Assembly: GCA_016584305.1 (NCBI GenBank)
Contig: JACEEZ010022621.1
Span: 1 to 64,000, forward strand
Origin: Chionoecetes opilio
Taxonomy: Eukaryota > Arthropoda > Malacostraca > Decapoda > Majidae
Length of the DNA: 64,000 nucleotides
Reading direction: 5' to 3'
Position 1 is the first letter of the stretch; every line of letters starts with the position of its first letter. Both the position numbers and the translations under genes were made by a program. Shown one piece after another: positions 41,801-54,165 of this stretch. The notes beneath the pieces are model-generated. The model did not search any database. It saw only the letters and a program-made list of their open reading frames with translations, and had not been told where the DNA came from.

Positions 41801-43502
41801 NNNNNNNNNNNNNNNNNNNNNNNNNNNNNNNNNNNNNNNNNNNNNNNNNNNNNNNNNNNNNNNNNNNNNNNNNNNNNNNNNNNNNNNNNNNNNNNNNNNN
41901 NNNNNNNNNGATAGCTAATTCATTGAAAACACTACATTATATGGGTTTATATCAATATGTTAAGTAAAACTACTTGTATATATACAATAACGCTACGTTT
42001 ACAAGAAACTATGAAAAACGCTGCAATATACCGTTATATCACAATAAAAAAACCTCTTACCCCTTCTATTTAATAGCTTAATTAATATAAGCTACTTATA
42101 GTGCATATTATTCTAAAAAGAGGATTTTATACTTAAATTTTGTAGGAAAACAGCCATATATCACTGATAACTAGCTAAAATCATTGAAACACTACATTTT
42201 AGGGGTTTTATAGCAATATAATAAAAAAAAACTACTTGTATATATACAATAACGCTAACAGTTTACAAGAAATATGAAAAACGCTTGCAATATACCGTTA
42301 TATCCAATAAATAACCTCTTCTCTTCTATTAATAGCTTAAGTAATGTAAGCTACTTATAGGTGCAAATTATTCTAAAAAGAGGATTTTATACTTCAATTT
42401 GTGGGAAAACAGCTATATATCCCCGAAAAAATAGCTAATATCATTGAAAACACTACATTTTATGGGTTTTATAGCAATATTGGTAAGTAAAACTGCTTGT
42501 ATAATGCAAAAACCCTTTACAGTTTATAAAAAACTATGAAAAACGCTTGCATTATACCGTTATATCAAAATAAATAACCTCTTACTCTTCTATTTAATAG
42601 CTTAATGTAATGTAAGCTACTTATAGGTGCAAATTATTCTAAAAAGAGGATTTTAATTTTCAATTTGTAGGAAACAGTTATATATCACCGATAGATAGCT
42701 AAAAATCATTGAAACACTACATTATATGGGTTTATAGCAATATGTTAAGTAAAACTACTTGTATAAATACAATAACGCTACAGTTTACAAGAAATTATGA
42801 AAAATGCTTGCAATATACCGTTATATCACAATAAATAAATTCTTACTCTTTTATTTAATAGCTTAAAGTAATGTAAGCTACTTATAGGTGCAAATTATTC
42901 TAAAAAAAGGATTTTATACTTCAATTTGTAGGAAAACAGCTATATATCACTGATAACTAGCTAAAATCATTGAACACACTACATTTTATGGGTTTATAGC
43001 AATATAATAAGTAAAACTACTTGTATATATACAATAACGCTACAGTTTAGAAGAAACTATGAAAAACGCTTGCAATATACCGTTATATCACATTAAATAA
43101 TCTCTTACTCTTCTATTTAATAGCTTAATGTAATGTAATCTACTTATAGGTGCAAATTATTCTAAAAAGAGGATTTTATACTTCAATTTGTAGGAAAACA
43201 GCTATATATCACCGATAAATAGCTAATATCATTGAAAACACTACATTTTATGGGTTTATAGCAATATAATAAGTAAAACTACTTGTATATATACAATAAC
43301 GCTACATTTTAGAAGAAACTATGAAAAACGCTTGCAATATACCGTTATATCACAATAAAGAACCTCTTACTCTTCTATTTATTAGCTTAATGTAATGTAA
43401 GCTACTTATAGGTGTAAATTATTCTAAAAAAAGGATTGTATACTTCAATTTGTAGGAAAACAGCTATATATCACCGATAACTAGCTAAAATCATTGAAAA
43501 GA
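38845..43502. repeat. About eighteen A monomers with an N gap
   Basis: The 4658 bp equal 17.8 monomers, including 126 N at 41784-41909. The first copies (to about 39200) and the last (from about 42800) are clean; the middle has frequent indels. Many copies in the middle are of the 'aattaatctaaaaagatta' variant. The first monomer has the post-Ba markers 'cttaaagtaatg' and 'gaacacattac'. The last is the pre-Bb form. Confidence 0.85.
41784..41909. other. Assembly gap, 126 N
   Basis: Both flanks are A monomer sequence around the same junction: 'gatagctaa' plus 'cattgaaa' occurs on each side. The two unit starts, at 41775 and 41929, are 154 bp apart, which is not a multiple of 262, so the gap length does not fit the repeat register. 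Confidence 0.97.
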
Positions 43503-44281
43503 ACACATTTTGAGGGTATAAAGCATTATCATAAGATAAATTCCTTCTATTAATGATATAACACTACAATTAAAAAGAAACTATGAAAAACACGTATAAT
43601 ATACAATTGTATCACAATATAGAGTCTCAAACTCCTATTATAAGCTTACAGTAGTTTAAAATAGCAATTTCTAACGAAAACAACTATAATTCCACATTTT
43701 GAATTTCTCTATCAAAAAAAGGGCTGAATAATGTCAATTTTCGACATTTTTTAGCCCTTCAAAAATACATTAAAACACTTGGAAAAACGTTGTTATTAAG
43801 AATAAAATTGATACATAAATTACATGAAAAATACATATTTTAAGCTCATAATATTGTAAAATATAGTTGTGTAAAAGTGCTGAATAATGTCAAAATTCGA
43901 CATTTTTTAGGCTTTCAAAAAAACATTAAAATACTTGGAAAAACGTAGTTTTTAAGATTAAAATTGATACCTAAATTTCATGAAAAATACATATTTTTAG
44001 CTCATAACATTGTAAAATATAGTATTGTAAGAGTGCTGAATAATGTAAAATTTCGACATTATTTAGCATTCCAAAAATACATTAAAATTCTTGAAAAAAC
44101 ATTGTTTTTAGGATTGAAATTGATATCTAAATCTCATGAAAAATACATATTTTTAGCTATTAATTTTGTAAAATATAGTTGTAGCAAATATAAAAAGCTA
44201 TTTAGCTACAGATATAAAGAAATATACTTCAATTTGTAGAAAAAACAACTCTTCAATGATAACTAGCTAAAATCATTGAAA
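43503..44281. repeat. B unit 18, long form, Bb with a Ba tail
   Basis: This clean copy has three C copies, near 43724, 43878 and 44034. The first has 'gttattaagaataaaat' and the third 'aatgtaaaatttcgacatt', both Bb. The tail is 'gctatttagctacag' and 'aactcttcaatgat', which are Ba. The next A has the post-Ba marker 'cttaaagtaatg'. The switch lies between about 44130 and 44200. The unit is 779 bp. Confidence 0.92.
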
Positions 44282-45070
44282 ACACTACATTTTATGGGTT
44301 TATAGCATTATGATAAGTAAAACTACTTGTATATATACAATAACGCTACAGTTTACAGGAAACTATGAAAAACGCTTGCAATATACCGTTATATCACAAT
44401 AAATAACCTCTTACTCTTCTATTTAATAGCTTAAAGTAATGTAAGCTACTTATAGGTGCAAATTATTCTAAAAAAAGGATTTTATACTTCAATTTGTAGG
44501 AAAACAGCTATATATCACTGATAACTAGCTAAAATCATTGAACACACTACATTTTATGGGTTTATAGCAATATAATAAGTAAAACTACTTGTATATATAC
44601 AATAACGCTACAGTTTAGAAGAAACTATGAAAAACGCTTGCAATATACCGTTATATCACATTAAATAATATCTTACTCTTCTATTTAATAGCTTAATGTA
44701 ATGTAATCAACTTATAGGTGCAAATTATTCTAAAAAGAGGATTTTATACTTCAATTTGTAGGAAAACAGCTATATATCACCGATAAATAGCTAATATCAT
44801 TGAAAACACTACATTTTATGGGTTTATAGCAATATAATAAGTAAAACTACTTGAATATATACAATAACGCTACATTTTAGAAGAAACTATGAAAAACGCT
44901 TGCAATATACCGTTATATCACAATAAAGAACCTCTTACTCTTCTATTTATTAGCTTAATGTAATGTAAGCTACTTATAGGTGTAAATTATTCTAAAAAAA
45001 GGATTGTATACTTCAATTTGTAGGCAAACAGCTATATATCACCGATAACTAGCTAAAATCATTGAAAAGA
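44282..45070. repeat. Three A monomers, clean
   Basis: The monomers are, in order, a post-Ba form ('cttaaagtaatg' near 44430, 'gaacacactac' near 44540), a form with 'gtaatcaac', and the pre-Bb form ('aaagaacc', 'ggtgtaaa', 'gcaaacagc'). Confidence 0.94.
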
Positions 45071-45850
45071 ACACATTTTGAGGGTATAAAGCATTATCAT
45101 AAGGTAAATTCCTTCTATTAATGATATAACACTACAATTAAAAAGAAACTATGAAAAACACGTATAATATACAATTGTATCACAATATAGAGTCTCAAAC
45201 TCCTATTATAAGCTTACAGTAGTTTAAAATAGCAATTTCTAACGAAAACAACTATAATTCCACATTTTGAATTTCTCTATCAAAAAAAGGGCTGAATAAT
45301 GTCAATTTTCGACATTTTTTAGCCCTTCAAAAATACATTAAAACACTTGGAAAAACGTTGTTATTAAGAATAAAATTGATACATAAATTACATGAAAAAT
45401 ACATATTTTAAGCTCATAATATTGTAAAGTATTGTTGTGTAAAAGTGCTGAATAATGTCAAATTTCGACATTTTTTAGGCTTTCAAAAATACATTAAAAC
45501 ACTTGAAAAAACGTTGTTTTTAAGATTAAAATTGATACCTAAATTTCATGAAAAATACATTTTTTTAGCTAATAACATTGTAAAATATAGTATTGTAAGA
45601 GTGCTGAATAATGTAAAATTTCGACATTATTTAGCATTCCAAAAATACATTAAAATTCTTGAAAAAACATTGTTTTTAGGATTGAAATTGATATCTAAAT
45701 CTCATGAAAAATACATATTTTTAGCTATTAATTTTGTAAAATATAGTTGTAACAAATATAAAAAGCTATTTACCTACAGATATAAAGAAATATACTTCAA
45801 TTTGTAGAAAAAAACCAATCTTCACTGATAGCTAGCTAAAATCATTGAAA
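45071..45850. repeat. B unit 19, long form (Bb), clean reference copy
   Basis: The unit is 780 bp with three C copies, near 45291, 45445 and 45600. Typical Bb markers run throughout: 'gttattaagaataaaat', 'gtaaaatttcgacattattt', 'gttgtaacaaat', 'tttacctacag' and 'accaatcttcactgatagc'. It shares the rare 'atctaaatctcatg' with B unit 18. Confidence 0.94.
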
Positions 45851-46113
45851 ACACTACATTTTATGGGTTTATAGCAATATGATAAGTAAAACTACTTGTA
45901 TATATACAATAACGCTACAGTTTACAAGAAACTATGAAAAACGCTTGCAATATACCGTTATATCACAATAAATAACCTATTGCTCTACTATTTATTAGCT
46001 TAATGTAATGTAAGCTACTTATAGGTGCAAATTATTTAAAAAAAAGGATTATACTTGTATTTGTAAGAAAACTGCTATATATCACCGAATACTAGCTAAA
46101 ATCATTGAAAAGA
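45851..46113. repeat. Single A monomer, pre-Bc variant, clean
   Basis: This is the reference copy of the pre-Bc variant: 'cctattgctctac', 'attatttaaaaaaaagg', 'acttgtatttgtaag', 'aaactgc' and 'cgaatactagc'. Confidence 0.93.
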
Positions 46114-46720
46114 ACACATTTTGAGGATAAACATTATCATAAGGTAAATTCCTTTTTAATGAATAACACACAATTAACAAAAAACTATAAAAAAAAAGTG
46201 TAATATACAATTTTTATCACAATATAGAGTCTCAAAACCCCATTATAAGTTTCAGTAGTTTAAAAAAACAATTTTAACGAAAGCAACTATAATACCCCCA
46301 TTTTGAATTTTTGATTAAAAAAAGGGTGAATAAAGTCAATTTTCGACCTTTTTTTGCCCTCAAAAATACTTAAAAATTTTAAAAAAAGTTGTTTTAAGAT
46401 TAAAAAGATACATAATTTTCATTAAAAATACATATTTTTGTCATAAATTGTAAAATATAGTTGTGTAAAAGTGCTGCATAATGTCAAATTTCGACATTTT
46501 TTAGGCTTTCAAAAATACATTAAAATACTTGGAAAAACGATGTTTTTAAGGTTAAAATTGATAGCTAAATTTCATGAAAAATACATATTTTTAGCTATTA
46601 ATTTTGTAAAATATAGTTGTAGCAAATATAAAAAGCTATTTAGCTACAGATATAAAGAAATATACTTAAATTTGTAGAAAAAAATTACTTTTCAATGATA
46701 ACTAGCTGAAATCATTGAAA
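46114..46720. repeat. B unit 20, short form (Bc)
   Basis: There are two C copies, near 46325 and 46469. The first 320 bp are degraded by homopolymer-like substitutions and deletions, which explains the 607-bp length. The rest is clean, with 'gtgctgcataatg' and the tail 'aaaattacttttcaatgat'. Confidence 0.9.
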
Positions 46721-48533
46721 ACACTACATTTTATGGGTTTATAGCATTATAATAAGTAAAACTACTTGTATATATACAATAACGCTACAGTTTACAAGAA
46801 ACTATGAAAAACGCTTGCAATATACCGTTATATAACAATAAATAACCTCTTACTCTTCTATTTATTAGCTTAATGTAATGTAAGCTACTTATAGGTGCAA
46901 ATTATTCTAAAAAGAGGATTGTATACTTCAATTTGTAGGAAAACAGCTATATATCACCGATAAATAGCTAATATCATTGAAAACACTACATTTTATGGGT
47001 TTATAGCAATATGATAAGTAAAACTACTTGTATATATACAATAACGCTACAGTTTACAAGAAACTATGAAAAACGCTTGCAATATACCATTATATCACAA
47101 TAAATACCTCTTACTCTTCTATTTAATAGCTTAATGTAATGTAAGCTACTTATAGGTGCAAATTATCTAAAAAGAGGATTTTATACTTCAATTTGTAGGA
47201 AAACAGCTACATATCACGATAATAGCTAATATCATTGAAAACACTACATTTTATGGGTTTATAGCAATATGATAAGTAAAACTACTTGTATATATACAAT
47301 AACGCTACAGTTTACAAGAAACTATGAAAAACGCTTGCAATATACCGTTATATCACAATAAATAACCTCTTACTCTTCTATTTAATAGCTTAATGTAATG
47401 TAAGCTACTTATAGGTGCAAATTATTCTAAAAAGAGGATTTATACTTCAATTTGTAGGAAAACAGCTATATATCACCGATAAATAGCTAATATCATTGAA
47501 AACACTACATTTTATGGGTTTATAGCAATATAATAAGTAAAACTACTTGTATATATACAATAACGCTACAGTTTAGAAGAAAACTATGAAAAACGCTTGC
47601 AATATACCGTTAATCACAATAAATACCTCTACTCTTCTATTTAATAGCTTAATGTAATGTAAGCTACTATAGGTGCAAATTATCTAAAAAGAGATTTTAT
47701 ACTTCAATTTGTAGGAAAACAGCTATATATCACCGATAGATAGCTAAATCATTGAAAACAGTACATTTTATGGGTTTATAGCAATATGTTAAGTAAAACT
47801 ACTTGTATATATACAATACCGCTACAGTTTACAAGAAACTATGAAAAACGCTTGCAATATACCGTTATATCACAATAAATAACCTCTTACTCTTTATTTA
47901 TTAGCTTAATGTAATGTAAGCTACTTATAGGTGCAAATTATTCTAAAATAAGGTTGTATACTTCAATTTGTAGGAAACAGTATATATCACCGATAAATAG
48001 CTAATATCATTGAAAACATACATTTATGGGTTTATAGCAATATGATAAGTAAAACTACTTGTAATATACAATAACGCTACAGTTTACAAGAAACTATGAA
48101 AAACGCTTGCATATAACAATATATCACAATAAATAACCTCGTACTCTTTATTATAGCTTACGTAATGTAAGCTACCTATAGGTGCAAATTATTCTAAAAA
48201 GAGGATTTTATACTTCAATTTGTAGGAAAACAGCTACATATCACGATAATAGCTGAAAATCATTGAAAACACTACATTTTATGTGTTTATAGCAATATAA
48301 TAAGTAAAACTACTTGTATATATACAATAACGCTACAGTTTAGAAGAAACTATGAAAAACGCTTGCAATATACCGTTATATCACAATAAAGAACCTCTTA
48401 CTCTTCTATTTATTAGCTTAATGTAATGTAAGCTACTTATAGGTGTAAATTATTCTAAAAAAAGGATTGTATACTTCAATTTGTAGGCAAACAGCTATAT
48501 ATCACCGATAACTAGCTAAAATCATTGAAAAGA
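46721..48533. repeat. Seven A monomers, nearly clean
   Basis: The 1813 bp equal 6.9 monomers, with a few one-base deletions between 47100 and 48250. A copy with 'ataacaatatatcac' near 48113 matches the positional variant seen at 13291, 20754, 55011 and 59548. The last copy is the pre-Bb form. Confidence 0.92.
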
Positions 48534-49314
48534 GCACATTTTGAGGGTATAAAGCATTATCATAAGGTAAATTCCTACTATTAATGATATAACACTACAA
48601 TTAAAAAGAAACTATGAAAAACACGTATAATATACAATTGTATCACAATATAGAGTCTCAAACTCATATTATAAGCTTACAGTAGTTTAAAATAGCAATT
48701 TCTAACGAAAATAACTATAATTCCACATTTTGATTTCTCTATCAAAAAAAGGGCTGAATAATGTCAATTTTCGACATTTTTTAGCCCTTCAAAAATACAT
48801 TAAAACGCATGGAAAAACGTTGTTATTAAGAATAAAATTGATACATAAATTACATGAAAAATACATATTTTAAGCTCATAATATTGTAAAATATTGTTGT
48901 GTAAAAGTGCTGAATATTGTCATATTTCGACATTTTTTAGGCTTTCAAAAATACATTAAAACACTTGAAAAAACGTTGTTTTTAAGATTAAAATTGATAC
49001 CTAAATTTCATGAAAAATACATATTTTTAGCTCATAAACATTGTAAAATATAGTATTGTAAAAGTGCTGAATAATGTAAAATTTCGACATTATTTAGCAT
49101 TTCAAAAATACATTAAAATTCTTGCAAAAAACATTGTTTTTAGGATTGAAATTGATATCTAAATTTCATGAAAAATACATATTTTTTGCTATTAATTTTG
49201 TAAAATATAGTTGTAACAAATATAAAAAGCTATTTACCTACAGATATAAAGAAATATACTTCAATTTGTAGAAAAAAACCAATCTTCACTGATAACTAGC
49301 TAAAATCATTGAAA
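48534..49314. repeat. B unit 21, long form (Bb), clean
   Basis: The unit is 781 bp with three C copies, near 48759, 48908 and 49064. The Bb tail 'accaatcttcactgataac' is present. The second C copy shows the hairpin described at 48964. Confidence 0.94.
48964..48986. repeat. Bulged hairpin in the C repeat
   Basis: The segments 'aaaaac' and 'gttttt' pair around a 'gtt' loop, and outer 'ctt' and 'aag' pair after a 2-base bulge. The core 'aaacgttgttt' is shared by most first and second C copies. Confidence 0.78.
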
Positions 49315-50113
49315 ACACTACATTTTATGGGTTTATATAAAAACCCCTAAAATATGATAAGTAAAACTACTTGTATATATACAATAACGCTACAGTTTAC
49401 AAGAAACTATGAAAACGCTTGCAATATACCGTTATATCACAATAAATAACCTCTTACTCTTCTATTTATTAGCTTAATGTAATGTAAGCTACTTATAGGT
49501 GCAAATTATTCTAAAAAGAGGATTTTATACTTCAATTTGTAGGAAAACAGCTACATATCACTGATAACTAGCTAAAATCATTGAAAACACTACATTTTAT
49601 GTGTTTATAGCAAAATAATAAGTAAAACTAATTGTATATATACAATAACGCTACAGTTTAGAAGAAACTATGAAAAACGCTTGCAATATACCGTTATATC
49701 TCAATAAATAACCTCTTACTCTTCTATTTAATAGCTTAATGTAATGTAAGCTACTTATAGGTGCAAATTATTCTAAAAAGAGGATTTTATACTTCAATTT
49801 GTAGGAAAACAGCTATATATCACCGATAAATAGCTAATATCATTGAAAACACTACATTTTATGGGTTTATAGCAATATGGTAAGTAAAACTGCTTGTATA
49901 TATGCAATAACCTTACAGTTTATAAGAAACTATGAAAAACGCTTGCAATATACCGTTATATCACAATAAATACCCTCTTACTCTTCTATTTATTAGCTTA
50001 ATGTAATGTAAGCTACTTATACGTCCAAATTATTCTAAAAAAAGGATTGTATGCTTCAATTTGTAGGAAAACAACTATATATCACCGATAACTAGCTAAA
50101 ATCATTGAAAAGA
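49315..50113. repeat. Three A monomers, clean, one with a 15-bp replacement
   Basis: The first copy has 'taaaaacccctaaaa' at 49338-49352 in place of 'gcaa'. The third is the pre-Ba variant ('ataccctctt', 'tatacgtccaaa', 'gtatgcttc', 'aaaacaac'). Confidence 0.93.
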
Positions 50114-50888
50114 ACACATTTTGAGGGTATAAAGCATTATCATAAGGTAAATTCCTTCTATTAATGATATAACACTACAATTAAGAAGAAACTATGAAAA
50201 ACACGTATAATATACAATTGTATCACAATATAGTCTAAAACTCCTATTATAAGCTTACAGTAGATTAAAATAGCAATTTCTAATGAAAACAACTATAATT
50301 CCACATATTGAATTTCTCTATCAAAAAAAGAGCTGAATAATGTCAATTTTCGACATTTTTTAGCCATTCAAAAATACATTAAAACACTTGAAAAAACGTT
50401 GTTCTAAGATTAAAAAAGATACATAATTTTCATGAAAAATACAAAATTTTAAGCTCATAATATTGTAAAATATAGTTGTGTAAAAGTGCTGAATAATGTC
50501 AAATTTCGACATTTTTTAGGCTTTCAAAAAAACATTAAAATACTTGGAAAAACGTTGTTTTTAAGATTAAAATTGATACCTAAATTTCATGAAATTTTTT
50601 TTTTAGCTCATAACATTGTAAAATATAGTTGTGTAAAAGTGCTGAATAATGTCTAATTTCGACATTTTTTAGCCCTTCAAAAATACATTAAAAATACTTG
50701 AAAACACATTGTTTTTAAGATAAAATGTGATATCTAATTTCATGAAAAATAACATATTTTTAAGCTTAAATTTTGTAAAACTATAGTGTAGCCAAATATA
50801 CAAAGATATTTAGCACAGATATAAAGAAAATATACTTCAATTGTAGAAAAAAACAACTTTCAAGATAACTAGCTAAAATCATTGAAAA
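50114..50888. repeat. B unit 22, long form (Ba)
   Basis: There are three C copies, near 50329, 50485 and 50639. The unit is clean to about 50690, with a small deletion ('catgaaattttttttttag') near 50590. Indels begin in the third C copy and continue into the A run. Confidence 0.91.
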
Positions 50889-52213
50889 ACACTACATTTT
50901 ATGGTGTTCTAGCATTATGACACGTAAAACTACTTGTATATATTACAATAAACGCACAGTTTACAGGAAACTATGCAAAATGCTTGCAAATATACGTTAT
51001 TATCACAATAAATAACCTCTTACTTTCCCCTTTTTTGTTTTTTCTATTTAATAGCATTAAATTAATGGTAAGACGTACAGGTGCAAATTATCTAAAAAAG
51101 AATTATTTTATACTTCAATTGTAGTAAAACAGATATATATCACCGATAGATAGCTAATATCATTGAAAACACTACATTATAGGGTTTATATCAATAGTTA
51201 AGTAAAACTCACTGTATATATACAATAAGCTACAGTTTACAAGAAAATGAAAAACGCTTGCCAATCATACCGTTATATCACAATAAATAAAACCTCTACT
51301 CTTCATATTAATTAGCTTAAATGTAATGTAAGCACTTATAGGTTCAAATTATTCTAATAGAGGATTTATATTCAATTGTAGGAAAACAGTATATATCACG
51401 ATAACTAGCTATTACATTGAAAACAACATTTATGGGTTTATAGCAATATGGTAAAGTAAAATGCTTGTATATATACCCAATAACGCTACAGTTAGAAGAA
51501 AACTATGAAAAAACGCTTGCAATATACCGTTATATCACAATTAAATAATCCTCTTACTCTGCATTTAATAGCTTAATGTAATTAAGCTACTTATATGTGC
51601 AAATTAATCCTCAAAAAGAGTATTTTATACTTCAATTGTAGGGAAAACAGCTATATATCACCGATAGATAGCTAAAATCATTGAAAACACTACATTTTAT
51701 GGGTTTATAGCAATATAATAAGTAAAACTACTTGTATATATACAATAACGCTACAGTTTACAAGAAACTATGAAAAACGCTTGCAATATACCGTTATATA
51801 GCAATAAATAGCCTCTTACTCTTCTATTTAATAGCTTAATGTAATGTAAGCTACTTATAGGTGCAAATTATTCTAAAAAGAGGATTTTATACTTCAATTT
51901 GTAGGAAAACAGCTATATATCACCGATAACTAGCTAAAATCATTGAAAACACTACATTTTATGGGTTTATAGCAATATGGTAAGTAAAACTGCTTGTATA
52001 TATACAATAACGCTACAGTTTATAAGAAACTATGAAAAACGCTTGCAATATACCGTTATATCACAATAAATACCCTCTTACTCTTCTATTTATTAGCTTA
52101 ATGTAATGTAAGCTACTTATACGTCCAAACTATTCTAAAAAAAGGATTGTATACTTCAATTTGTAGGAAAACAACAATATATCACCGATAACTAGCTAAA
52201 ATCATTGAAAAGA
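50889..52213. repeat. Five A monomers
   Basis: The 1325 bp are five monomers. The first 800 bp are noisy, with a pyrimidine-rich insertion ('tccccttttttg') near 51025. The rest is clean. The last copy is the pre-Ba form. Confidence 0.9.
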
Positions 52214-52865
52214 ACACATTTTGAGGGTATAAAGCATTATCATAAGGTAAATTCCTTCTATTAATGATATAACACTACAATTAAGAAGAAACTATGAAAA
52301 ACACGTATAATATACAATTGTATCACAATATAGTCTCAAACTCCTATTATAAGCTTACAGTAGATTAAAATAGCAATTTCTAATGAAAACAACTATAATT
52401 CCACATTTTGAATTTCTCTATCAAAAAAAGAGCTGAATAAAGTTTATTTTCGACATTTTTTAGCCCTTCAAAAATACATTAAAACACTTGAAAAAATGTT
52501 GTTTCTAAGATTAAAATTGATATATAATTTTCATGAAAAATACACATTTTAAGCTCATAATATTGAAAATATAGTTGTGTAAAAGTGCTGAATAATGTCA
52601 AATTTCGACATTTTTTAGGCTTTCAAAAATACATTAAAATACTTGGAACAACGTTGTTTTTAAGATTAAAATTGATACCTAAATTTCATGAAAAATACAT
52701 ATTTTTAGCTCATAACCTTGTAAAATATAGTTGTGTAAAAGTGCTGAATAATGTCTAATTTCGACATTTTTTAGCCCTTCAAAAATACATTAAAATTCTT
52801 GAAAAAACATTGTTTTTAAAGATTAAATTGGATACCCTAATTTTCATGAAAATACATTTTTTAGC
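52214..52865. repeat. B unit 23 (Ba), 3' end lost in a gap
   Basis: The A-like start and C copies near 52431, 52585 and 52740 are visible, with the Ba sub-variant 'taaagtttattttcgac' first and 'gtctaatttcgac' third. The sequence stops in the third C copy at the N run. About 126 bp of a full 778-bp unit are missing. Confidence 0.92.
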
Positions 52866-53673
52866 NNNNNNNNNNNNNNNNNNNNNNNNNNNNNNNNNNN
52901 NNNNNNNNNNNNNNNNNNNNNNNNNNNNNNNNNNNNNNNNNNNNNNNNNNNNNNNNNNNNNNNNNNNNNNNNNNNNNNNNNNNNNNNNNNNNNNNNNNNN
53001 NNNNNNNNNNNNNNNNNNNNNNNNNNNNNNNNNNNNNNNNNNNNNNNNNNNNNNNNNNNNNNNNNNNNNNNNNNNNNNNNNNNNNNNNNNNNNNNNNNNN
53101 NNNNNNNNNNNNNNNNNNNNNNNNNNNNNNNNNNNNNNNNNNNNNNNNNNNNNNNNNNNNNNNNNNNNNNNNNNNNNNNNNNNNNNNNNNNNNNNNNNNN
53201 NNNNNNNNNNNNNNNNNNNNNNNNNNNNNNNNNNNNNNNNNNNNNNNNNNNNNNNNNNNNNNNNNNNNNNNNNNNNNNNNNNNNNNNNNNNNNNNNNNNN
53301 NNNNNNNNNNNNNNNNNNNNNNNNNNNNNNNNNNNNNNNNNNNNNNNNNNNNNNNNNNNNNNNNNNNNNNNNNNNNNNNNNNNNNNNNNNNNNNNNNNNN
53401 NNNNNNNNNNNNNNNNNNNNNNNNNNNNNNNNNNNNNNNNNNNNNNNNNNNNNNNNNNNNNNNNNNNNNNNNNNNNNNNNNNNNNNNNNNNNNNNNNNNN
53501 NNNNNNNNNNNNNNNNNNNNNNNNNNNNNNNNNNNNNNNNNNNNNNNNNNNNNNNNNNNNNNNNNNNNNNNNNNNNNNNNNNNNNNNNNNNNNNNNNNNN
53601 NNNNNNNNNNNNNNNNNNNNNNNNNNNNNNNNNNNNNNNNNNNNNNNNNNNNNNNNNNNNNNNNNNNNNNNNN
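52866..53673. other. Assembly gap, 808 N
   Basis: The left flank is the third C copy of a Ba unit and the right flank is about 175 bp into a Bc unit. Filling the rest of the Ba (about 126 bp), two A monomers (524 bp) and the Bc start (about 175 bp) would need about 825 bp, close to 808. The gap size may therefore be a real estimate. Confidence 0.97.
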
Positions 53674-54120
53674 AGCAACTATAATACCACATTTTGAATT
53701 TCTGTATCAAAAAAAGGGCTGAATAATGTCAATTTTCGACCTTTTTTAGCCCTTCAAAAATACATTAAAACACTTGAAAAAACGTTGTTTCTAAGATTAA
53801 AATTGATACATAATTTTCATTAAAAATACATATTTTAAGCTCATAATATTGTAAAATATAGTTGTGTAAAAGTGCTGCATAATGTCAAATTTCGACATTT
53901 TTTAGGCTTTCAAAAATACATTAAAATACTTGGAAAAACGTTGTTTTTAAGATTAAAATTGATATCTAAATTTCATGAAAAATACATATTTTTAGCTATT
54001 AATTTTGTAAAATATAGTTGTAGCAAATATAAAAGCTATTTAGCTACAGATATAAAGAAATATACTTCAATTTGTAGAAAAAAATTACTTTTCACTGATA
54101 ACTAGCTGAAATCATTGAAA
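53674..54120. repeat. B unit 24 (Bc), 5' end lost in a gap
   Basis: The unit opens at 'agcaactataatacc'. It then has two C copies, near 53717 and 53873, the second with 'gtgctgcataatg', and ends in the Bc tail 'aaaattacttttcactgat' and 'agctgaaatc'. It is clean. Confidence 0.93.
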
Positions 54121-54165
54121 ACACTACATTTTATGGGTTTATAGCAATATGATAAGTAAAACTAT

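Noticed and set aside
45445..45807. Open frame of 120 codons across a Bb unit, with similar frames at 43964, 46471 and 53872
   Set aside because: The frames read through the C repeats and the B tail and share peptide words only because the DNA repeats. They contain an internal near-duplicate, are Lys/Phe/Ile/Tyr-rich low complexity, and are broken by single-base indels in other copies. No domain or start context supports a gene.
52779..53710. Long open frames on both strands across 52866-53673
   Set aside because: They are almost wholly N; the gap has no stops and creates false frames.
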